Shown here piece by piece: positions 1 through 7,883 of a stretch of DNA of 15,381 nucleotides; the stretch's first letter is position 1; every line of letters starts with the position of its first letter. The DNA lies in contig JAIFNK010000206.1 in NCBI GenBank assembly GCA_020047775.1, positions 4,675-20,055 of the forward strand, given 5' to 3'. Source of the stretch: Akkermansia sp. Its GTDB lineage: Bacteria; Verrucomicrobiota; Verrucomicrobiia; Verrucomicrobiales; Akkermansiaceae. Below the pieces are notes generated by a model, which saw only the letters and a list, made by a program, of their open reading frames with translations, searched no databases and had not been told where the DNA came from. A program made the position numbers and the translations under genes.

Positions 1-3000
1 GCCGGAGCGGCAACCCCGGCTTTTCCGCGGCGGGCCAGCCAGACCACGACCCCGATCACCAGAGCCAACAGACCGGCGAGCACCGCATTGCGCGGACCAT
101 TGCCCGCCTGGCCTTGCAACTTCACTCCGGCAGCCGCCCCGGCGGCATCCACCGTGACGAGATCGGCATCCTGATAGTGTTTGTATTCGATGGTCGCCGG
201 CTTGACGCCTGCCCTCAGCGCGGGGAAGGGGAACAGGACATCACCGCGCAAGTCAGGCTTGCGGCGGTACGTCAGCTGCCAGTTGCGGTCGGCCTGCGGA
301 ACACGAGTCTTGCCGTCGCTGACAAACTGGGAGACCGAAAGATTTCCGTCCACCGCTTCGAGATCGAATCCCTCGCGCTTGCAATCCAACATTTCCTCAA
401 GCTTCGGAATAATCCCCTGCCCGCGGGCCTGGATCTCCACCACGAGTTTGTCATCCTTCCACTCGCGCTCGTCCATCGTCAGCGTCAGCGCCAATTCGCC
501 GCAAGGACGGTTTTCGACGCTGGCATCCCTGGCATCCAGCGGCTGCACCTGGGACATGACCGGCAGCACGACCTGGCCCGGTTGGTCGATGAAATCCATG
601 TCCATCTGGATCGATGGAATGCGGTCCACCGCGGCGTTCTTCGCCCGCAGGACCAGATAGATCAGCGGCGTCTCCACCCAGCCGTCGCGTGGCAGGTCGA
701 TGGTCTTCACCGCGGCGTCGTGGAAGGTGACGGAAATCACTTCGAAGGTCTCATCCAGCGCGGCGTGGATGTTCTTGGTGAAATCATCCCGCAGGTTCTG
801 GGTGCTTCCCCCGCCCTGACCGCCCATCCTCGCCTGGGCCTGGCTCGCGCGGTTTTGCAGATACTTGCTGAAGCCGCCGCTCTCGCGCAGCAGCTGTTGC
901 GTCGTTTCCAGACTGACAAACACGCCGAAGGGCTGGGTGTGGCCGACGCGGGTCGGTCCATCCACATTGACGCGCAATTGGATTTCATCCAGCAATTCGC
1001 GGTAGTAGTTGAGTGATGCCATTGCCGACTTTGCCGCTGGATTGTCCTCGCCAACAATCTTGAGCCCGGAGTTGAGGAAACGCTGGCGGACGTTGGCAGG
1101 AACCCGCGGAAACAAGTCTCCCAGCATCTTGGCGAACATTTCCACATGAGCCTCGGCCGCGCCGCCGGGAAGCGCGCGCATGGCATCGCCGATGGAAGTC
1201 AGGCCCGGATCGCTGCGGGCGGTGTTGGTGGTGAGTTGGGCGAGGTCGCTGGCACCCAGCATCACGAAGAACCAGGCCTGATAGGGCTCGGAAGTCCATT
1301 GCCCGCGGGGGAGCGTCGGGACTTTCGCCGCGTAAATTTCCGCCGCCTTGCGGAAGCTGTTGAAGGCCTCGTCGCGCAGGTTGACATAGTCCGTCAGCTT
1401 GATCTGGCGATCAAACTCGTATTGCGACGCGTCATAGAACAACTGCCCGCGGGTGATGAACGATGCCCAGTCGCCGTCTTCGGCGCGGATGCCGCGTTTG
1501 GCGAGTTCCAGCGCGGTGCGGTATCCCCGGGAAACCTCGTCCTTGGCTTCCTGCTCGGTGCGGTTGGTGGCCGCCTGTTGCTGGGCCTTCGGGTCACGCC
1601 ATTGTTCGCCGAGGCGGCCGCGCATCCCTCCTAACAAATCCAGCAGCTCCGCGCGCACCATTTTTTCCGGCGGACCGAAAATCGCCTCGATGTCTTCGAG
1701 ACGATAGACCTCGGCACCGCTGTGCAGTGTCATGAAGGCCTGCACGATGAGCGTGGGATCGAGCGGTTCGGGGGAAATGCCGCGCAGTTCAGTTAGGAGG
1801 TTCTTGAAGTGCTGGATGTTCTGGTTCTGGCGCAGCCGCGTGAGCGGGATTCCCGCGCCGGCTTGCTGCATCTGTGGCGGGATGTACATGCCGTAGGCGC
1901 GCATTTGTTTGACTTGGGCGCTTTCCGCCGGCTTGGTGCGCTTGGAAACCCAACCGGCGAGAACGTCCTGGCAAACCTCGCGCTCGAGACCGGGATGGTT
2001 TTTCACATAGTCGCGCAGCAACGTGAGATCCGCTTGATCGGGACGAAGGATGTTCACCTTGAGCAGGGTGAGTTGCACGCGTTGCGCTAGACCCGGATTG
2101 AGGCGTGGCACGAGTTCCAGCGGCGGCGCGGTGGAGAGGATCTGCTCGGTGGACAGAGTGGAGATTTCCGCCTGCCGGCTCATCCCGTAGCGGCGCATCA
2201 TCATGCGCTCCGCCTGCGACATGTCAGTGGCCACCACTCCTCCGGCGCGGTAACACCCTTCGGCTTCCGTCAACCAGTTCATGACCAACACGGCGATGTT
2301 GGATGGCAGTTGGTCTTCTTTCGCGACCAGCGCCTCAAGCACGAGATGCTGGGTGCCGAGGCTGGCCGCACGCGCCTGCAGATCCGTGCCCTTGCCGGCG
2401 GTCTGGCCGAGTTCGCCGATGATGCTGATCAGGTCGGTTAGGGTGGCGGTTTGTTTGAACAACTGCTCGCGGATGAGTTTTTGCGCCTCCGCTTTTTCAA
2501 GCACCGGCAGCAACCGCACGAGCCGGTCCATGGCGAGGCGGAACTGCGGCCGGGTGTAGTTGCCAAAACGCGCGGTCTTCATCAGCCAGGTGCATAACTC
2601 GGCGGCTTGCTGCAGCTGGCGCTCGTCGCGGTCCGCGATGCCGGCCTGCGTGAAATACTCCATGGCGAACACCAGTTGCGTGGTGTCCGCGGTTTCCCAT
2701 TCCTCTTTCTTGAGCGGCAGGAAGGGCGCGGCGTCCTTGATCCATCCCAGCGAGGAAAGCAGGCTGGTGGCGAGTTTGCGGCCTTCCGGCGTGCTTCCGC
2801 CGAGTCCCTTCCAGCCGGTTTTCAATTTAGCGACGAGCGAGCCGCGGCCGCCCTCACCGAGCGCGGTCTTGGCGAGTTTGGTGAGAGCGGGAATATTTTC
2901 CTCACGGATGTCCGCCGGTGCGGCGTCCACCAGGGAGTAGAAATCCTCGCTGAGCAACGGCGCGGATTTTTTCTTCAATTCATTGCGCTCGTTTTGCAGG

Positions 3001-3497
3001 CGGCTGTTCTCTTCGAAGGGATCCGCTTCATCGGATCCACGCTCGGATGCCTTCAACACCGTGCCAACCGGGATCGACTGCTCGGCAAGCGCATCCATCA
3101 GCTTCGCATAACCCGCCATCGCCACATCCGGCGGCAGTCCGGCAAGCGCCTTCCCCACCGCGGCCCAGTCCCCGAACATGACGGACATCTTGAAGGATTC
3201 CTCCGGCGACAATTCACCTTTCCGCTGCGCGCGGGTGGCCGCGAGCAAGGCTTCGGGCGAGCGGTCGAACTTCATGTTCAGCAACGCCTTGCCAAGCTCG
3301 GGCACCTCCGGTTTCGCCACGACGGCAGGCGGCGCGGGCGGCACGTCTTTCGGCACCGCATCCGCGGGCGGCTGTTGCTCCTGACTGACATTTATCTCAA
3401 ACTTCACCTGGGCCGATGCGGGAAGCGTGGCCGCCAGCACGAACAAGGCAAGCGGCAGCGGGCGGCGGATCGGTTGGAAACGGATTGGAGTTTTCAT
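1..3497 (-). CDS. Giant secreted, membrane-anchored protein with BatD-like C-terminal part (3' end beyond window)
   Basis: The reading frame is open from ATG at 3497 to the left edge (1165 codons), so the stop lies outside. Residues 1-29 look like a signal peptide (basic start, then PLALFVLAATLPASA, cut before Q30). A Pro-rich stretch follows at about 39-68. Residues about 70-830 are mostly helical, with charged and Gln-rich segments. From about 840 the protein turns beta-rich. Its pattern near 1020-1110 (GQGIIPKL, a FxLE segment, then LTYRRKPDLRGDVLFPFPAL) resembles BatD proteins. A hydrophobic segment at about 1140-1156 followed by RRGK should anchor it with the bulk in the periplasm. It follows the TPR gene by 31 nt and ends the visible operon, the place where BatD is often found. 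It is roughly twice the usual BatD length, so I infer a BatD-like module with a long helical N-terminal extension. No enzyme motif was seen. The coding call is strong; the BatD link is moderate. Confidence 0.85.
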   Translation of the reverse strand, partial: MKTPIRFQPIRRPLPLALFVLAATLPASAQVKFEINVSQEQQPPADAVPKDVPPAPPAVVAKPEVPELGKALLNMKFDRSPEALLAATRAQRKGELSPEESFKMSVMFGDWAAVGKALAGLPPDVAMAGYAKLMDALAEQSIPVGTVLKASERGSDEADPFEENSRLQNERNELKKKSAPLLSEDFYSLVDAAPADIREENIPALTKLAKTALGEGGRGSLVAKLKTGWKGLGGSTPEGRKLATSLLSSLGWIKDAAPFLPLKKEEWETADTTQLVFAMEYFTQAGIADRDERQLQQAAELCTWLMKTARFGNYTRPQFRLAMDRLVRLLPVLEKAEAQKLIREQLFKQTATLTDLISIIGELGQTAGKGTDLQARAASLGTQHLVLEALVAKEDQLPSNIAVLVMNWLTEAEGCYRAGGVVATDMSQAERMMMRRYGMSRQAEISTLSTEQILSTAPPLELVPRLNPGLAQRVQLTLLKVNILRPDQADLTLLRDYVKNHPGLEREVCQDVLAGWVSKRTKPAESAQVKQMRAYGMYIPPQMQQAGAGIPLTRLRQNQNIQHFKNLLTELRGISPEPLDPTLIVQAFMTLHSGAEVYRLEDIEAIFGPPEKMVRAELLDLLGGMRGRLGEQWRDPKAQQQAATNRTEQEAKDEVSRGYRTALELAKRGIRAEDGDWASFITRGQLFYDASQYEFDRQIKLTDYVNLRDEAFNSFRKAAEIYAAKVPTLPRGQWTSEPYQAWFFVMLGASDLAQLTTNTARSDPGLTSIGDAMRALPGGAAEAHVEMFAKMLGDLFPRVPANVRQRFLNSGLKIVGEDNPAAKSAMASLNYYRELLDEIQLRVNVDGPTRVGHTQPFGVFVSLETTQQLLRESGGFSKYLQNRASQAQARMGGQGGGSTQNLRDDFTKNIHAALDETFEVISVTFHDAAVKTIDLPRDGWVETPLIYLVLRAKNAAVDRIPSIQMDMDFIDQPGQVVLPVMSQVQPLDARDASVENRPCGELALTLTMDEREWKDDKLVVEIQARGQGIIPKLEEMLDCKREGFDLEAVDGNLSVSQFVSDGKTRVPQADRNWQLTYRRKPDLRGDVLFPFPALRAGVKPATIEYKHYQDADLVTVDAAGAAAGVKLQGQAGNGPRNAVLAGLLALVIGVVVWLARRGKAGVAAP

Positions 3498-3528
3498 GGG
3501 AATCTTGGAAATTTCGTTAGGATCGTGA

Positions 3529-4266
3529 TCAGGAACCGGAACCGGGTTCGAAGCGTTTCATGCCGGCACCCTTGTTGGGCGGGCCTTCTTCATTCTCGCC
3601 GCGCCCGGGTTTGTTGCCACGCTGTCCGCGGCGTTTGCCCATTTGCTCGCTCAATCCCTGGCCGGACATGCACTTCCCTTCCTTGGGCAGCGGACGGGCC
3701 ATCAGCTCGGTCAGGCTCAATCGCTGGAGTTGCACGGCGGACTCGAGATTCTCCTGCTGCTTGGCCGAGTATTCCGAGGCCCCTTCGGCGGCGCTCTGCT
3801 CGGCAAGCAACCGGAAATTCTGGCGGGAAAGCTCGGCTTCCTCCATCCATAACTCACGGCTCGCACCCTCGAGCCGCATCACCCAGCCCGCGTAATAATG
3901 AATGCGCCCGGCCAGCTCGCGGGATTCACGCTGGAATTCCGCCGGCATCGATCCCATCGCCGGATCGTCTAGCAGCCTGTCCGCCCCATCGATGGCCGCC
4001 ATCGCATCTCCCATCCGGAAGCGGGTGCGGACCTTGGCGAGTTCCAGCCGCAACTTCAGGTCGCGGCTATCAGGTGTCAGACACTTGGTGGCCGCAGTGT
4101 AAAGCTGGTCTGCCTGCTGCCAGTCTTCCTTTTCCTCGGCGATCTGGGCCTTGGCGACAAACGCGTGGGCTTTGTCGCGCGCGAGCCATTGCTGGCCGGG
4201 TCCGAAATGCATCACCACCACCGGAAGCGGAAGCAGCAGCCATAACAATACGAGCAATTTTTTCAT
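3529..4266 (-). CDS. TPR-containing membrane-anchored protein (BatC-position)
   Basis: This 245-residue protein starts at ATG 4266, which overlaps the TGA of the upstream VWA gene by 4 nt. The frame is open further upstream to 4416, but those residues are the antisense-like, Arg-rich type and the overlap start gives a proper N-terminus. Residues 1-20 (MKKLLVLLWLLLPLPVVVMH) form a signal anchor or signal peptide. Residues about 33-130 are amphipathic helix pairs of TPR type (AHAFVAKAQIAEEKEDWQQA, then LYTAATKCL). A helical, Glu/Gln-rich section reaches about 190. The last 45 residues are Gly, Lys, Arg and Pro rich and probably disordered. In Bat operons a TPR protein (BatC) sits next to the VWA proteins and is thought to act as a scaffold in the periplasm; that role here is inferred from position. 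Only one to two TPR units are visible, so the domain call is moderate. Confidence 0.85.
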   Translation of the reverse strand: MKKLLVLLWLLLPLPVVVMHFGPGQQWLARDKAHAFVAKAQIAEEKEDWQQADQLYTAATKCLTPDSRDLKLRLELAKVRTRFRMGDAMAAIDGADRLLDDPAMGSMPAEFQRESRELAGRIHYYAGWVMRLEGASRELWMEEAELSRQNFRLLAEQSAAEGASEYSAKQQENLESAVQLQRLSLTELMARPLPKEGKCMSGQGLSEQMGKRRGQRGNKPGRGENEEGPPNKGAGMKRFEPGSGS

Positions 4267-5270
4267 GAGACGGTTCGGGGTTGGGGATCGCGGGAAACGG
4301 CAGCACGCGGACGCCACGAACTGCCAAGAAACTCCAACAGGAGCGGAACCACGCACAACACGGCGGCGGATGTCGCGAGCACGATGAGGGCCGCCATGCG
4401 CCGGTCCGTCCGCCATTTGCCGGCACCCGGATCCTCGGAGTTGAGCTTCCGCAAGGCATCACCGGGCAAGTGGAGGTTGTTGCAATCGTAGAATTTTCCA
4501 CCCAGGCGGCGGGAAAGCTGTGAGAGATTAGCGGTATCCTGGCGCGAGAGATGACCATCGATGAAGGTGCCGCGCCCCGGATCGCCGACACCGGCGACAA
4601 TCACTTCCGCAACCGACGACGGCATCGGCTTGAGACCGGTGGGAGGCGCGCTGTCGCCATCGGAAATCACCAGGAGCATGGTCGATTTCCGGTTCCAATC
4701 CTTCATGAACTCGCCCGCATCATTGAGCGACTTGAGCACGTCGGTCTTGCCGGGCTTGTAGGTGATGTGGAACGGGGTTCCGCCGGTTAGATGGAGGATC
4801 AGCTCGCGGTCCCTGCACTCCTTCACCATCAGGCGCGCCTCGGTGTAGAATCCGGCGGCGGTGAAACGCACGTTGTCACCCGGCACCCTGTCCAACACCG
4901 ACTTGAGTACCGCATAAGCGCGGGCAGTCCTGGTTTCGGCACCGCCTTCGCCGGCGTCCGCCAGGAACATCGACGGTGAAACATCGAGCAACACCATCAA
5001 GTGCCGCGTGGCATTGGCCTGCTTGTCCCGCTCGCGGGAACGGTTGTTATAAGCCAGGAGCGTGACGAGCGACCACGCCAGCCCTGCCAGGGCAAGCACC
5101 CGGAACAGCGGCACGATGCGTGTCCAGAAACGCGGCCTGCCGGATGGACCGAATGCCAGCGCACCGAGCCTCGCAACCCGGCGTGCATGCAGCCACTCGC
5201 CAATCACCGCCAGCCCGGCGGCGGCGAGCGCGGCCCAGATGGCATAAGTGTGGATGGTTTCGGGATTCAT
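4263..5270 (-). CDS. VWA-domain membrane protein, BatB-like
   Basis: This protein has 335 residues. Hydrophobic segments at about 10-27 and 54-74 precede a von Willebrand factor A domain, and a third at about 292-315 follows it. The metal-binding MIDAS site appears complete: DVSPS at 96-100, a Thr near 176 (GKTDV) and Asp 204 in VISDGD. The domain should therefore bind a divalent cation and a protein partner. The start lies 4 nt after the stop of the BatA-like gene, with a weak GGTGA ribosome site overlapping that stop. Its own stop overlaps the TPR gene start. BatA and BatB pairs are known to act together in the membrane; here they probably form the core of the complex served by MoxR. Unlike many BatB proteins it carries no C-terminal TPR repeats, and those are on the next gene. 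The order of the two VWA genes and the three membrane segments support BatB, but the A/B names are assigned by position. Confidence 0.92.
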   Translation of the reverse strand: MNPETIHTYAIWAALAAAGLAVIGEWLHARRVARLGALAFGPSGRPRFWTRIVPLFRVLALAGLAWSLVTLLAYNNRSRERDKQANATRHLMVLLDVSPSMFLADAGEGGAETRTARAYAVLKSVLDRVPGDNVRFTAAGFYTEARLMVKECRDRELILHLTGGTPFHITYKPGKTDVLKSLNDAGEFMKDWNRKSTMLLVISDGDSAPPTGLKPMPSSVAEVIVAGVGDPGRGTFIDGHLSRQDTANLSQLSRRLGGKFYDCNNLHLPGDALRKLNSEDPGAGKWRTDRRMAALIVLATSAAVLCVVPLLLEFLGSSWRPRAAVSRDPQPRTVS

Positions 5271-5274
5271 GGCA

Positions 5275-6198
5275 TCACCAGGGGGTATAACGCAGGCCTA
5301 ACAACGAGAGGCCGAACATCGAAGCAGTCACCAGCCCTGCCAGTGACAATGGCGTGAAATCATCCACCCAATCCGCCGTCACCTGCTTGAAGCGGGCCTT
5401 CTGCATGCCGTCGATTTCACGGAAAATCCCATCGAGGGCCGAGCGGTCGCCCGCGGTGAACACCTTGCCACCCGTGCCTGCGGCGATCGTCTCCAAACCG
5501 CCGCCACCCATCTCGCCCTCGCCGCCGACCAGGATGCTGAACACGCGGATGTTGTCCCGGGCGAGAAGTTCGGCGACTTCCCGGTCGCCGCCATCGTTGA
5601 AATCACCGCTGCCACCGTCGCTGATGAGAATCACGGCACGGTCGCCTTCTTCGGTCCGGACTAACTGGTCGCGGCAGCCCCGCAGTGCGTTGGCGATGAG
5701 AGTTCCCCCCATCCACGGTGGCATGTTCTGCGGGCGGATGTAGCGGATGGCGTTGACGATGGCGGACAACTCCTTGGTCGGCGGCACCCAATGGATGTAT
5801 TCCGAGCCGAAAATCGTCAGGCCGAAGGCATCGCCCTTGCGGAAGGTGCAGAACTCGCGGGCCGCCTCCACCGCCGCTTCGAAGCGAGTGCCCTTCGATC
5901 CGAAATTCATGCTCATCGATCCGGACACGTCGATGCACAGGATGATGTTGTTCAACACGCGCTCGTCTTCCGGTGGCGCGGGTTTGCGCGGACCGGCAAG
6001 CATCAGGACGGCGATCGCGAGCAGCACCGCGGGCAGCGTGCCGGCGAGGTTGGTTAGAAAACGGAGCACCCGTCCCTCGCGCTGGCGGCCATGGTCGAAT
6101 GGCAGCGCCACCGGATGGCCGCGGCGTACCCACTGCCAGAAACCCCATATCACCGGCAACGCCAGCAACCAGAGGAACTGCGGATGATGGAAACTCAT
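5275..6198 (-). CDS. VWA-domain membrane protein, BatA-like
   Basis: This 307-residue protein opens in the typical BatA way (FHHPQFLWLLALPVIWGFW, a membrane segment at about 7-22). A second segment lies at 52-68 and a third at about 283-302. Between them is a von Willebrand factor A domain with a complete MIDAS: DVSGS at 90-94, Thr 166 in GGTLIANAL and Asp 194 in ISDGG. The VWA domain probably faces the periplasm and binds partner proteins through a metal ion. A Gly-rich loop near 225-235 (GGEGEMGGGG) is unusual but would fit a surface loop. The start overlaps the previous stop by 4 nt and has a strong Shine-Dalgarno sequence inside that gene, so this is the best supported start in the operon. 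The gene belongs with the BatB-like gene that follows after 4 nt. Confidence 0.95.
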   Translation of the reverse strand: MSFHHPQFLWLLALPVIWGFWQWVRRGHPVALPFDHGRQREGRVLRFLTNLAGTLPAVLLAIAVLMLAGPRKPAPPEDERVLNNIILCIDVSGSMSMNFGSKGTRFEAAVEAAREFCTFRKGDAFGLTIFGSEYIHWVPPTKELSAIVNAIRYIRPQNMPPWMGGTLIANALRGCRDQLVRTEEGDRAVILISDGGSGDFNDGGDREVAELLARDNIRVFSILVGGEGEMGGGGLETIAAGTGGKVFTAGDRSALDGIFREIDGMQKARFKQVTADWVDDFTPLSLAGLVTASMFGLSLLGLRYTPW

Positions 6199-7022
6199 GC
6201 CAACACCTCCTTTGCAGCCGCTACCGGCAGATGGCGATAAGGTTCCAACAATCCATTGACCTCCTCGGGCGATGCGCCTCCCGGGCGATGCAGCCAGCGT
6301 TCCAAGGCACGAAGCAGGGATCCGGCCTCCGGGTGCCGCTTGAGCACCGCCAGTGCGTCGGCCATGCGCTGCTCGGGAAGTGCCAGTTTCTCACGCCAGT
6401 ATCCGGTCATCAGGCGCTCCAGTTCCGCCTGTCCGGTTGCTGATAGATTTCCCGCGGCGGCTGCCTCGACCAAGGGCCGCATGCGTTCCGCATAGGATGG
6501 CGGCGGCGGCAGGATTTCCTCCACCACTGCGGATTTCCGCCTGCGGCCGAACCACATGAACGCCAGCAATCCGAGAACCCACAGCAGCGCAAGGCCGCCA
6601 AGCAGCATCCGGTATCCGCCGAACCAGGGAAAGGGCCGCCGTAGGTAACTGTTCAGCGCGCCATCGTAATCGGGCGGAAGGATCGAGCGAACCACCACCG
6701 GCACCTCACCGATCTCCGTGGCGGCCGTACCGTCCGGATGGATCAGGTAATCCGCGAGTTTGTATGAACCCGGCTCGAAGCCGATGTAATGGAAGTCATA
6801 GAGGAACCGCCCCCCGGAGGCCGGTGTCACGGACTCCACGCGGACAATGAGCGGTGTGCGGTCATCGAGCGGCTTCGGTTGATAGTCACCGCGGGACAGG
6901 GTAAGCTGCAAATCGCCCTCGATCCCGATCATGCGGGGATCCGGCCCTTCCGCCAGCACGGCACCGGGCAATGTTAGTAAAACCACGGTGCAGGCGATGA
7001 TGGAAAGCCAGCGTGTGTTCAT
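6195..7022 (-). CDS. Single-pass membrane protein with periplasmic beta domain (short BatD/DUF4381-like)
   Basis: The protein has 275 residues. Residues 1-24 are a signal peptide (hydrophobic TVVLLTLPGAVLA, cut near A24-E25). Residues about 30-120 form a beta-rich domain whose run FEPGSYKLADYLIH, then EIGEVPVVVRSILPPD, resembles the first strands of BatD and DUF4381-type proteins. The membrane segment is about 139-159, followed by RRRK, so residues 160-275 should be cytoplasmic. That tail is helical (LERLMTGYWREKLALPE and similar). I infer a link between the cytoplasmic DUF58/MoxR partners and the periplasmic complex. Its position between DUF58 and BatA fits proteins of this type in other Bat operons. 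It starts with ATGA, overlapping the DUF58 stop, and has an AAGGAGG site 5 nt upstream. The domain name is a resemblance, not a proven match. Confidence 0.88.
   Translation of the reverse strand: MNTRWLSIIACTVVLLTLPGAVLAEGPDPRMIGIEGDLQLTLSRGDYQPKPLDDRTPLIVRVESVTPASGGRFLYDFHYIGFEPGSYKLADYLIHPDGTAATEIGEVPVVVRSILPPDYDGALNSYLRRPFPWFGGYRMLLGGLALLWVLGLLAFMWFGRRRKSAVVEEILPPPPSYAERMRPLVEAAAAGNLSATGQAELERLMTGYWREKLALPEQRMADALAVLKRHPEAGSLLRALERWLHRPGGASPEEVNGLLEPYRHLPVAAAKEVLA
6205..6213 (-). promoter_or_regulatory. Strong ribosome binding site for the BatA-like gene
   Basis: On the minus strand AAAGGAGGT lies 7 nt (from GGAGG) before the ATG at 6198, inside the last codons of the previous gene. It fixes that start and suggests high or independent re-initiation at the first VWA gene. 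Confidence 0.8.
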
Positions 7023-7876
7023 CCGGTCCTCCTTGCGCTCTTGCGGTTTTTCAGGAAATGCCGGAGGATCGGCACAATCGGCTGGTCCGTGCCGAGCTTG
7101 AGGTAGTCCACGCCGGCGCGGGCCAGGCTGTGGGTATCATCGGCGGATAGAAACCGCGTGCGGCCGTTGGCCACAAACGCGCGCCCGGTCTCCGCTTCGA
7201 CCGCGCGGAAGATCCCTCCGCGCAGGCCGCCGCGTTCGGCCGGATCCTCAAGGTGGATCACCGCGCAGTCGTGATCATGCGCCATCAGCTTGATCGCCGG
7301 AATGGCGTCGGGATCATGCAAATCGCTGATCACCACGAACAGGCAGCGTTGTTCGACCCGCGGAATGAGCTCGCGGACGCGCTTGCCCAGCGTGGTGCCC
7401 TCGGTGAATTGATAGTGCCGCAGCTGGTGCAACCACTGGAGGATCGATCCGCGGGAAAGCGACGGCGTGTGATGCAGGTCTCGCTCGCCCACCGCCATCA
7501 AACCCACCGGATTCATGTGCTCCACAGCGGCCAGGGCGATGCCGCCCGCGATCTGGACGGCCCATGCATACTTGCTCATGCGCAGCGAGCTGACACACAT
7601 CGACGCCGAGGTGTCCGTTAGCAGATAGACCGGCATTTGCTTGGGCGCCTCGTATTCCTTGACGTGGTAGCGCCCGGTCCGGCCGGTGATGCGCCAGTCG
7701 ATGAATTTCACCGGATCCCCGCTCTGATAGAGGCGCGACTGGACGTATTCGATGCCGGCACCGAGGAAGGGCGAGCTCTCCTGGCCATACGTCAGCGCGT
7801 CCGCCAAGCGCCTCACGGCGATTTCAAACTGCCGCGCGTCGAGCGGATCGTGGGTGAGTGTGCCGGGCGAGCGCAT
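7019..7876 (-). CDS. DUF58 domain protein
   Basis: DUF58 proteins are regularly encoded beside moxR, and their exact molecular role is unsettled. This 285-residue form shows the family hallmark at 51-76 (GDPVKFIDWRITGRTG, then HVKEYE). A VWA-like half follows: DTSASM at 88-93 and ISDLHD at 183-188. No membrane segment is visible, so it is probably cytoplasmic, unlike longer DUF58 proteins with two N-terminal helices. I chose ATG at 7876, 7 nt past the moxR stop. An alternative TTG start at 7912 would add 12 residues and overlap the end of moxR by 29 nt; no strong ribosome site decides between them. Its stop overlaps the next start by 4 nt, which suggests coupled translation with the membrane protein. 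Confidence 0.93.
   Translation of the reverse strand: MRSPGTLTHDPLDARQFEIAVRRLADALTYGQESSPFLGAGIEYVQSRLYQSGDPVKFIDWRITGRTGRYHVKEYEAPKQMPVYLLTDTSASMCVSSLRMSKYAWAVQIAGGIALAAVEHMNPVGLMAVGERDLHHTPSLSRGSILQWLHQLRHYQFTEGTTLGKRVRELIPRVEQRCLFVVISDLHDPDAIPAIKLMAHDHDCAVIHLEDPAERGGLRGGIFRAVEAETGRAFVANGRTRFLSADDTHSLARAGVDYLKLGTDQPIVPILRHFLKNRKSARRTG
7028..7034 (-). promoter_or_regulatory. Ribosome binding site for the beta-domain membrane protein
   Basis: On the minus strand AAGGAGG lies 5 nt before the ATG at 7022, inside the end of the DUF58 gene. It supports the 4-nt overlap start. Confidence 0.75.
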
Positions 7877-7883
7877 CGCTGGA

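Noticed and set aside
2607..4268. 553-codon open frame on the plus strand
   Set aside because: It lies antisense to the giant protein and TPR genes. It is Arg, Gly and His rich without domain pattern, which is the usual shadow of GC-rich coding DNA.
4267..4416. In-frame upstream extension of the TPR protein
   Set aside because: It would run inside the BatB-like gene and lacks a signal peptide. ATG 4266 gives one.
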